Source of the DNA: CAMDMI01 sp044359055
GTDB taxonomy: Bacteria; Bacteroidota; Bacteroidia; Cytophagales; Flexibacteraceae
Direction of reading: 5' to 3'
Length of the DNA: 10,676 nucleotides
NCBI GenBank assembly: GCA_044359055.1
Contig: JBIKMV010000093.1
Location: 1-10,676 of the forward strand
In this document: positions 1 to 6,178 of the stretch, one piece after another
How the letters are laid out: every line of letters begins with the position of its first letter
Position numbering within the stretch: the stretch's first letter is position 1
Position numbers and translations under genes: made by a program
Notes under the pieces: generated by a model
The model's database searches: none
Told to the model about the DNA's origin: nothing
Seen by the model: the letters and a program-made list of their open reading frames with translations, nothing else

Positions 1-2
1 TC

Positions 3-812
3 GAATCCCGTTATCAGGCATTGAAAAGTTCCCACCTCAATCTTTTGCGCGGACTTGAGTTAGACGAGTCCGAACTCTCGGGTATGGAAAATGATTTCTT
101 TGCTTCGGTGGAGCAGTTGCGGACCTTCAGAATTGTCAATACGGAGTATCTTCTCAACGATTGGCTTCAAAAAGGTGAATCCATACTCGCCGAAGGGGCG
201 CAGGGAGCCATGCTGGATATTGATTTTGGCAGTTATCCCTTTGTAACTTCCAGCAGTACCACCACAGCCGGTGCCTGCACAGGTCTGGGAATTGCCCCCC
301 GCCATATCCGGAAGGTAATTGGAATAGCCAAAGCCTACTGTACCCGGGTGGGTAGCGGGCCTTTCCCTACCGAGCTTTCGGATGATACGGGTGAAAAAAT
401 AAGAAAAGCAGGACACGAATTCGGATCCACAACCGGAAGACCAAGGAGGACCGGCTGGCTTGATTTACCTGCACTAAAGTTTGCCAACATGATCAATGCC
501 ACCACAGAAATGTTGATAATGAAAGGCGATGTGCTCGACTGCTTCGATCAGGTAAAAGTCTGTACGGCCTATCATACGCCGGAGGGACATCTGGCAGATG
601 AACTGCCATTTGATATGGTAAGGACCGGGGTATCACCTGTTTATCATAATATGGAGGGCTGGCCGGATGGCCTTGCAGGTGCATCTTCATGGCAAACTCT
701 TCCGGTTTCATTTCAGCATTACTGCCACTTTATCGAACAACAGTTGGGTGTTCCCATTTCCCTTATTTCTACAGGACCCGGAAGGGAGCAAACCATAGTT
801 CGGGAAAAATAG
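3..812 (+). CDS. purA: Adenylosuccinate synthetase, C-terminal part (5' end outside window)
   Basis: Joins IMP and aspartate using GTP to give adenylosuccinate, the first committed step of AMP synthesis, in the cytoplasm. The open frame enters from the left edge and 269 codons are visible before a TAG stop. Family enzymes are about 420-430 residues, so roughly the first 155-160 residues, including the N-terminal GDEGKGK phosphate-binding loop, lie outside. Visible family signatures in order are EGAQGAMLDIDFGSYPFVTS, the TAGACTGLG segment, RVGSGPFPTEL, GRPRRTGWLDLPALKFA and, near the end, STGPGREQTI. A TTG at position 21 could be mistaken for a start, but the frame stays open to the edge and purA homology runs through it, so it is internal. 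The gene converges with the YHYH operon; the two stop codons are about 60 bp apart. Identification is firm; nothing unusual seen. Confidence 0.96.
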   Translation, partial: ESRYQALKSSHLNLLRGLELDESELSGMENDFFASVEQLRTFRIVNTEYLLNDWLQKGESILAEGAQGAMLDIDFGSYPFVTSSSTTTAGACTGLGIAPRHIRKVIGIAKAYCTRVGSGPFPTELSDDTGEKIRKAGHEFGSTTGRPRRTGWLDLPALKFANMINATTEMLIMKGDVLDCFDQVKVCTAYHTPEGHLADELPFDMVRTGVSPVYHNMEGWPDGLAGASSWQTLPVSFQHYCHFIEQQLGVPISLISTGPGREQTIVREK

Positions 813-853
813 CCCGGAGAAAATATCTTTAAAAAAACCTTTCAAACCGGGTT
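811..853. terminator. Weak hairpins between convergent purA and the YHYH operon
   Basis: The 60-bp gap between two convergent genes contains CCCGG at 813-817 and CCGGG at 847-851, which could pair across a long A/T-rich loop. On the minus strand a shorter AACC/GGTT pairing (853-850 with 839-836) is followed by a run of seven T (837-831), the arrangement expected for a terminator of the minus-strand operon. The stems are short, so this is a tentative call based on position plus the T-run. Confidence 0.3.
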
Positions 854-872
854 CAAAAAGCAACTTCTTCGC

Positions 873-2255
873 TCATTCCCTGATCAGAAGGGGCAATGTT
901 TTTACCCCGCTTTCTCCTGAAATCCTGATGCTGTAATATCCTGCATACAGGGTTTGAAGATCAAAAATGCAGAATGTGCTGCCCTGCAGAATCTCTTTCT
1001 CCCGGATTAGTTTGCCCTGAAGATCCAGTAGTTCCACTTTCAAATCGCTTCTGTTGAGCTCACGCACCTGCACCACAGCAAAATCGGTTGCAGGATTAGG
1101 GAATACAGTTAGTGCGGTACTGTTGTCAAATAAATCAGGATTTGCCGTCACTCCGGGATTGTAAACTGTAACCGGCTCAGTTATGGTGGTCACTTTGCGG
1201 TTGGAATACACGCCATAAAAGGTAGGCCCAACGACATAAGGGTAAGCCGAATTCCAGTTTTCATCCACAGTACAATAGTAGGCATAGGTTCCGTTCGGAT
1301 ATTCGGGCGTTATGGCAAACCGTCCATTGTGTAAATCCAGCACATCCGGACTTGTACCCGTTACAAATTCATAATCTTCCCTGAAGTAGCCAATGGGATA
1401 GGTGCTATTCACCGCGGGTCCTGCACTTACACTTTGTCCGATGGGGCTGGTGGTTCTTACTGTGATATTCCGCTTTCGGTAAGCCGATTTCATCCTGGTG
1501 ATGCCCCCGCTTCCGTCTGCATTGCGAAAACCGTAGCCGCCGTAAATTGGGTAGCCATCGTAAGCAAAACCCAGGAGCGGCGAATGCTGGGTAGAATCCA
1601 GGGTGTACAAGCCATCTGAGACATACAAGTCACAAACATTGGAAACTACATTCAGGTCAAAGCGAAAAGCAGAAGGATTCTGATGGTGGTGATAGTTGCC
1701 CATGGCAGGATGCCCTTTGGCACAATCGAAGCCGGGTTTTTCAGCAGGAATGGCATCGCGGTTCCATGCCATGCTTGCCATCGGTCCGCCTGGGCAAGGC
1801 GGATTGCCCGGTCCACCACAAAGTGAATTGGTACTTGAGTTCCAGGCAACGCCATCGCGGTAATCAAAAAGTGCAACACCGTTGATAAAGACGCCAATGT
1901 TGCCGCCGGTTGTTGCTGTGGGTGTGCCCGTGTTGGGTGCAGGATTCAAAGGAAATTTGAAAATCGCATTCTGATTGGTGGCAACCGATGGATTGCCATC
2001 CTGAAAAGGGCCGGTGGGATAGGCTGGCAAACCTTTGGTGCGCACATAGGCGAAATTCGCAGAATAGGATACCCGCTGAACATTCACCGAGTCGGTGCCC
2101 TGAATAAAGTTGGAACTGCCTGCTGCATAACGCCTCGATTTTTGCCCGTTGGTGTTAATCAGCCAGGAGGTTATGGCCGGATTGGTTTGGGCAAGTATGT
2201 TGGCTGATTCCATAGCTAACATGGAAATTGCGGCTAATAAAACTGCTTTTTTCAT
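873..2255 (-). CDS. Secreted YHYH-domain protein with T9SS type A sorting domain (intact paralogue)
   Basis: A 460-residue exported protein. Residues 1-22 form a signal peptide ending LAQ. The body matches the YHYH family: SWLINT at 30-35, NTGTPTA near 108-114, FINGV at 123-127, CAKGHP at 178-183, the name-giving His cluster YHHHQNP at 188-194, DGLYTLDSTQH at 214-224, DGYPIYG at 233-239, and DLHNGRF with TPEYP at 307-320. Residues from about 382 form a T9SS C-terminal sorting domain (VFPNPATD, then a VELLDLQGKLI strand and a final beta-rich segment), so the protein should cross the outer membrane and be surface-anchored or released. The molecular function of YHYH proteins is not established; clustered His and the neighbouring MbnP/MbnH genes suggest metal binding (inference). 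It has a Cys/Gly/Pro-rich insertion around residues 142-159 absent from its neighbour paralogue. It starts 32 bp after the paralogue's final stop, so it is probably the last gene of the operon. Stop TGA. Confidence 0.88.
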   Translation of the reverse strand: MKKAVLLAAISMLAMESANILAQTNPAITSWLINTNGQKSRRYAAGSSNFIQGTDSVNVQRVSYSANFAYVRTKGLPAYPTGPFQDGNPSVATNQNAIFKFPLNPAPNTGTPTATTGGNIGVFINGVALFDYRDGVAWNSSTNSLCGGPGNPPCPGGPMASMAWNRDAIPAEKPGFDCAKGHPAMGNYHHHQNPSAFRFDLNVVSNVCDLYVSDGLYTLDSTQHSPLLGFAYDGYPIYGGYGFRNADGSGGITRMKSAYRKRNITVRTTSPIGQSVSAGPAVNSTYPIGYFREDYEFVTGTSPDVLDLHNGRFAITPEYPNGTYAYYCTVDENWNSAYPYVVGPTFYGVYSNRKVTTITEPVTVYNPGVTANPDLFDNSTALTVFPNPATDFAVVQVRELNRSDLKVELLDLQGKLIREKEILQGSTFCIFDLQTLYAGYYSIRISGESGVKTLPLLIRE

Positions 2256-2287
2256 GGTGGATTTGAATGTTTAGAAGATGGAAATGA

Positions 2288-3634
2288 CTAATTCTCGATG
2301 ATAAATTTACTGAACTTCCTTCCGGTTTTACCTTCTATGCAAATCAGATAAATGCCTTGGTAAAGCGTCTGCGTGTCAAAATAGCACATGGTGCTTCCCT
2401 GGTTCATGGTTTCAGTAAAAAGAACTTTACCTCCCAAATCCATTATTTTTACCACTTGGCTCTCCCTGAGCGAAACCGATGACTGCACCACCAGAATATC
2501 ATGACCGGGATTGGGATAAATGGTGAAATTCAGGCTGGCATTTTCCGGATTCCGGTTAGAAGTCAGGGGATTGTAAGGAATAACCGGCTCATTGATCACT
2601 ACCTGTTGGCCCATCTGGAAATTGCTGGTTTCAACCACACCGTAATAGGTTGGACCGGTGATGTAGGGATAAAGTGAATTTCCGTTTCGGTCTATGGTGG
2701 CAAAATAGCAGTAAATGCCATCAGGATATTCGGGTGTTTTACAAAATCGGCCGTTGTGGTCATCCAGATCGCCGGAGCCGGCCACATATTCATAATCTTC
2801 TTTGTAGGCGCCCAAAACGGCATTCACCACCGAACCCGGATTTTGAATGGGTGCACCGATGGCAGGACCCTGTGCTGCTGTCCCGTTGGGAAGTGTGGTC
2901 CGGCTGGTGATGTTGCGAAGTTGCCAGGAAGGCCGCATTCTTTTCGGAGCCGAAGCAGGATTCAAGGGGTCTGCATAGCCCTAAGCACCATAAACAGGAT
3001 AGCCATCAAACGAATAGCCAATCAAAGGTCCGTGTTGGGTGCTGTCAGGCACATACAGGCCATCTGCCAGATATGGATTGCAAATTGAGGAATTGACCAC
3101 AGCCGCCACATTGAAAGCCGAAGGGTTCTGATGGTGGTGATAACTCCCTTGAACTTCCGGATGTCCTTTGGAGCAATCAACCCCGTTGTTCTCAAAAATA
3201 AAGGCATTGTTGTGCCACTGATTGGCATTGTTATAGGAGCGTCCGTCGCCTGCATTGAAATAAGGAACTCCGTTGATGAACAGGCCATTTTTTCCGGGTC
3301 CAACCGCAGTAGGGGTGCCTGTATTGGGCTGAGGATTCCTCGGAATTTTGTACAATTTATGCTGAGGAACCACCGACTTGGGGTTATTGATAAATGGCCC
3401 CACCACATAGCCCGGTATCCCATTGGCATACAGATAAACATAATTGTCAGAATATTTTACCCATTGGACATTGGCTTGAAAAGTATCTACAATAGGAGTC
3501 GAATTTCCATTCACATAATGTCTGCCGGTGAGGCCGCTGGTATTGATCAGCCAAGATGTAATGACGGGGCTGTTGGTCTGTGCAATGGCCGAAATGCTCA
3601 ACAGCAACAGCACAAAAAATGGCATTACTCTCAT
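2288..3634 (-). pseudogene. YHYH-domain / T9SS protein interrupted by an in-frame TAG
   Basis: A second YHYH protein, about 448 codons, tandem paralogue of the downstream gene. Codons 1-217 give a signal peptide (MRVMPFFVLLLLSISAIAQ), SWLINT at 27-32, CSKGHP at 154-159, YHHHQNP at 165-171 and DGYPVYGA, then a TAG (2981-2983). The same frame continues for 230 codons with RNIT-RT, EDYEYVAG, DHNGRF, TPEYPDG and a full T9SS sorting domain (YPNPGHD...) to a second TAG at 2288-2290. Aligned to the paralogue, the TAG falls on a Tyr (YGGYGF versus YGA-stop-GY), so one base change from TAT/TAC explains it. Nothing else is damaged, so the lesion is recent, a sequencing error, or read through. TAG is the normal stop of purA, apaG, the S46 gene and the DUF2807 gene, which argues against recoding. 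Without readthrough the product lacks the C-terminal YHYH motifs and sorting signal. Its ATG overlaps the stop of the upstream peroxidase gene (ATGA). Confidence 0.82.
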
Positions 3635-4668
3635 GGTTGTTTTTGAAATCCCGGATGTTGAAACTGTCTGTTTCTCAGGAAGGAAGTGTCTGTCAAAGTT
3701 AGTAAAAAGGCAAGAATATCCTTTTTTTCTTTGTCACCGTATGGGGAGTTTTCCGACCAATGGCCTGTTTCGGCCTGTCCGATTGCCTCATAATGAGACA
3801 AAACTTGCTTCAAATTCCGGAACCGGCCATCGTGCATGTAGGGAAATGTTTGGGCAATGTTTCGCAGTCCGGGAACTTTGAAACGGAAAATATCGTTCTT
3901 TTTCCTGCTGATCAGAAATCGCCCTGAATCGGGCTGAACACTGTCGGGTTTAAGCAGGTTATTTTGAAAAGAATAATTGGTAAAAAGCGGCTCAGGATGA
4001 CAGGATGAGCATTTTTTTCGAAAAAGAAGCAAGCCGTTTTTTTCTTTCTCAGTAAATCGGGCATTGCTGTCTCCGGCCATAAATTGGTCGTATCGTGACC
4101 GGTATGAAATCAGGCTGCTGGTAAATTGCGCCAGCCCTTTCAGGAAATGGTCTGTCCGGATGAGTGAATCGCCAAAAGCACGGAAGAACATTTTTCGGTA
4201 ATCTGGCCGGCGGTTCAGTTTTTTCAGCACTTCGGGCAGAGAGGAGCCCATCTCATCGGGCTGAGAAATCGGGTTGATGGCCTGTTGTTCCAGATGCAAA
4301 ACGCCGCCATCCCAATGAAAAACCGGACTCCAGATCAGATTCATGAGTGCGGGTGCATTTCGTTTCCCTATTTGGCCTTCAATGCCATGACTCAGCGTAT
4401 GGTCGGTATGGGCAAATCCGGTAAAACTCAGATGGCAGGAAGAGCATGAAATACTGGAGTCATTTGATAAAATCGGATCATAAAAAAGCGCCCTTCCCAA
4501 TTCAAATCCCGCCGCACTCATGGGATTTTTTTTAAAGTCATAGACAGGGGCGGGCCAGTTTGCCGGATAAGATAAAACCTTTTTTTGGTGGGTTGAATCG
4601 GCCATCTGAAAAACCGGTCCGGCTGAAAGGACAAGCACAGAAAGGAAAATCAAAACCAAATTTCTCAT
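3631..4668 (-). CDS. Di-heme cytochrome c peroxidase, MbnH/MauG-like
   Basis: A 345-residue exported di-heme c-type cytochrome of the bacterial cytochrome c peroxidase/MauG superfamily. Residues 1 to about 20 form a signal peptide. Heme-binding CxxCH motifs are at 75-79 (CSSCH) and 220-224 (CSSCH). Other family marks are GRALFYDPILS at 59-69, RNAPALMN at 103-110, the HWDGG Trp region at 118-122 followed by LEQQAINPI, VPGLRNIAQTFPYMHDGRF at 265-283 and LKQVLSHY at 286-293. I chose the ATG at 4668, although the frame is open to 4836, for two reasons: the signal peptide begins there, and this ATG overlaps the stop of the MbnP-like gene as ATGA. The partner gene suggests the MbnH branch, which oxidises a Trp of MbnP to kynurenine, rather than a plain peroxide-detoxifying enzyme. 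That assignment rests on context as well as sequence. The stop again overlaps the next start by ATGA, so translation is probably coupled to the YHYH gene. Confidence 0.9.
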   Translation of the reverse strand: MRNLVLIFLSVLVLSAGPVFQMADSTHQKKVLSYPANWPAPVYDFKKNPMSAAGFELGRALFYDPILSNDSSISCSSCHLSFTGFAHTDHTLSHGIEGQIGKRNAPALMNLIWSPVFHWDGGVLHLEQQAINPISQPDEMGSSLPEVLKKLNRRPDYRKMFFRAFGDSLIRTDHFLKGLAQFTSSLISYRSRYDQFMAGDSNARFTEKEKNGLLLFRKKCSSCHPEPLFTNYSFQNNLLKPDSVQPDSGRFLISRKKNDIFRFKVPGLRNIAQTFPYMHDGRFRNLKQVLSHYEAIGQAETGHWSENSPYGDKEKKDILAFLLTLTDTSFLRNRQFQHPGFQKQP

Positions 4669-5408
4669 TCTGAGTCTGCTATGACAAAAGATTCCCCCAG
4701 TTTTTGTGCCATTTTCCGGGCTGTTGGTCCGGGGGTGAGCACTGACCATGTTTTTTCCAGCGAAATGGTATCCATCAGCGGTTTCAGGTCCAGATGCACT
4801 TCCGGTTTTCGGTTGGAGTCCCGAATCTGAAGACAAACATAAAAATCGGTAGGGTAGGGCATAGTATATCCACCGAGGTGAAATTCAAAATCGCCTTTCT
4901 TACTGCCCGAATTGGGGGAAAATCCTTCCAGTTTGCACTGAATGTAGCCGGTATTCCAAGCCCAGTACATACCCAGAGCCGGGTCCAGAGCACCGGTGGT
5001 TTTGCCTGATACCTGAAGGGCACTGTCAAGCCCAAACCGAAAACATATTTCGGATGGCTGAAATGGGGTTTTTATCAACATGGTGTTCTCTTCTTCTCCG
5101 GCTTGCATCAGTTCAACCCTTTCGGGCTCATTGACAGTCCTGCCTCCGCTGCCTGACCATGAAAATTCTGAGAGGTAAAAGGATATCCGGCTGAAAATGA
5201 ATCTTTCCTGCGACGATGAGGAAAAATATTTTTTGCCCCATTCTACAGGTTCCTGCCCATAAACAACTCTGAACCGAAGGGTTTGTGCAGGCAGGGTTCC
5301 GGCATCAAAAGCTGACAGAAAACAGACAAAAACAATGACCCTGAATTTCAGAGAATTTAAAATGGGCGACCAATTAAAAGCGGAGCTCAGGGCAGTGGCG
5401 GATGACAT
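4665..5408 (-). CDS. MbnP-like secreted copper-binding-family protein
   Basis: A 247-residue exported protein matching the MbnP-like family. After a long n-region (1-23) comes a hydrophobic signal segment (VIVFVCFLSAF) with probable cleavage after LPAQ near residue 42. Family-type features are the N-terminal beta strands (LRFRVVYG, RFIFSRISFYLSEF), FRFGLDSAL, and the signature LDPALGMYWAWNTGYIQCKLEG at about 141-162, given here in part; then FEFHLGG and a late VHLDL strand. In characterised MbnP-family proteins a Trp is converted to kynurenine by the partner MbnH and takes part in copper binding. W149 and W151 lie in the most conserved motif, and H177 and H205 are possible ligands, but I cannot say which residues are used. 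ATG at 5408 is preferred to the TTG just before it (5411). The long n-region leaves some doubt about the start. The stop overlaps the peroxidase start (ATGA). It lies 70 bp downstream of apaG; no clear promoter was seen in that gap. Confidence 0.82.
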   Translation of the reverse strand: MSSATALSSAFNWSPILNSLKFRVIVFVCFLSAFDAGTLPAQTLRFRVVYGQEPVEWGKKYFSSSSQERFIFSRISFYLSEFSWSGSGGRTVNEPERVELMQAGEEENTMLIKTPFQPSEICFRFGLDSALQVSGKTTGALDPALGMYWAWNTGYIQCKLEGFSPNSGSKKGDFEFHLGGYTMPYPTDFYVCLQIRDSNRKPEVHLDLKPLMDTISLEKTWSVLTPGPTARKMAQKLGESFVIADSE

Positions 5409-5478
5409 CAAATAAATATTTTTCCTGTCTTTTTTCAGGGTGAAAACTTCAATCCGGCAACGATCTCTGCCCCCTGAG

Positions 5479-5865
5479 CTAGTTCAGTTTCCAGGGAGCA
5501 ATCATGGTAAACTCAGGAATGTTGACCCGGAATTGTCGTCCATCGATGATTCTTTCCATGAGATAAGTACCCAGCATTTTTCCAACACCATATTTCAGAT
5601 GGCAACCACTTACATATTCATGGAATTCACCCGGCTCCAGAATCAGTTTCTGACCCAGAACGCCTTCGCCCTCCACTTCTCTTGAGTCTCCGAGTATGCC
5701 GTAAATCAGCCAGTGGCGTCTTAGCAGCTGAATTGTAAAAGAGGAATGGTTTTCAATCAGAATTTTGTAAGTAAAAACATAGTGGTCTTTTTCAGGATTG
5801 GAGTAATCGGATTGGTATTCAGTCTCCACACTGACTTTTATTCCTTCGGTAATTTGGGCTTCCAC
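5479..5865 (-). CDS. apaG: ApaG domain protein
   Basis: A 128-residue single-domain cytoplasmic protein of the ApaG family (immunoglobulin-like beta sandwich). In enterobacteria ApaG was linked genetically to Co/Mg phenotypes, and the same domain occurs in eukaryotic F-box proteins; a biochemical role is not settled. The N-terminal ITEGIKVSVET, the central TYKILIENH strand, GEGVLGQKLILEPGEFHEY at 66-84 and SGCHLKYGVGKMLGTY at 86-101 are the diagnostic segments, and the length is normal. The start is GTG at 5865: there is no ATG upstream in frame before a TGA at 5899-5901, and GTG gives the usual family N-terminus. Stop TAG. It lies upstream of and in line with the MbnP operon (70 bp), so it may share a transcript, though this pairing is probably chance. 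Confidence 0.92.
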   Translation of the reverse strand: MEAQITEGIKVSVETEYQSDYSNPEKDHYVFTYKILIENHSSFTIQLLRRHWLIYGILGDSREVEGEGVLGQKLILEPGEFHEYVSGCHLKYGVGKMLGTYLMERIIDGRQFRVNIPEFTMIAPWKLN

Positions 5866-6178
5866 GAGTTTAAAAAATTTGGTTGTTTCAATGGTAAATC
5901 AATGCTGAAATTAAAACAGCGAAAAGTTCACATCCAAAAATTCGTATTAAAAATTTATTATGAATTCAGAGTGCATGGTTTTTCCTGCTTCTCCCGGTCG
6001 GGAATGGAGGAGCTTTACAGTCCCGAATTTCAATGAAATCCATCTCAAAAGTCCTTTTTTAGCCCAATAATCTCCATGCCTGACCTTTTGCAGATTCCTG
6101 ATAATTTCATGCTGCAAAAAAAGCCACCGGCGAGGTGGCTTTTCAAATGGCAATTAGAAAATGTCCTGAAGGGATATT
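5866..6178. other. Intergenic region: apaG leader and S46 terminator
   Basis: This 313-bp stretch lies between two minus-strand genes. The right end holds the intrinsic terminator of the S46 peptidase gene (listed separately). The A/T-rich left end, just before apaG, should hold the apaG promoter, but I found no good match to TAnnTTTG there. The closest is AATTTTTG on the minus strand (5942-5935), with no TTG at the right distance. Small open frames here have no recognisable protein character and one runs through the terminator, so I call none. Nothing else is evident. Confidence 0.6.
6116..6143 (-). terminator. Intrinsic terminator of the S46 peptidase gene
   Basis: A perfect 10-bp inverted repeat, AAAAGCCACC (6119-6128) and GGTGGCTTTT (6134-6143), has a 5-nt loop. 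On the minus strand the G/C-rich stem is followed by seven T (6122-6116), the classic Rho-independent form. It sits 36 bp past the S46 stop codon. Confidence 0.88.

Noticed and set aside
2288..2965. Treating the 3' half of the interrupted YHYH gene as a separate gene starting at TTG 2965
   Set aside because: It is in the same frame as the 5' half, has no signal peptide despite a T9SS domain, and aligns as the direct continuation of the paralogue.
2981..2983. TAG as a reassigned sense codon or pyrrolysine
   Set aside because: TAG is the terminal codon of purA, apaG, the S46 gene, the DUF2807 gene and this gene itself, and no recoding signal or pyrrolysine gene is seen.
3131..3646. 171-codon plus-strand open frame opposite the interrupted YHYH gene
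   Set aside because: Antisense shadow; the minus-strand frame carries conserved YHYH motifs and a signal peptide.
4669..4836. N-terminal extension of the cytochrome c peroxidase frame by 56 residues
   Set aside because: The extension overlaps the end of the MbnP-like gene in another frame, places the signal peptide internally, and ignores the ATGA overlap at 4665-4668.
5432..5446. TTTTCA-GGG-TGAAAA hairpin between apaG and the MbnP-like gene as a terminator
   Set aside because: The stem is A/T-rich and on the minus strand is followed by A residues rather than a T-run, so it should not terminate apaG transcription.
5947..6153. 68-codon minus-strand open frame in the apaG/S46 gap
   Set aside because: Its 5' part is the terminator hairpin of the S46 gene and the product shows no protein family character.
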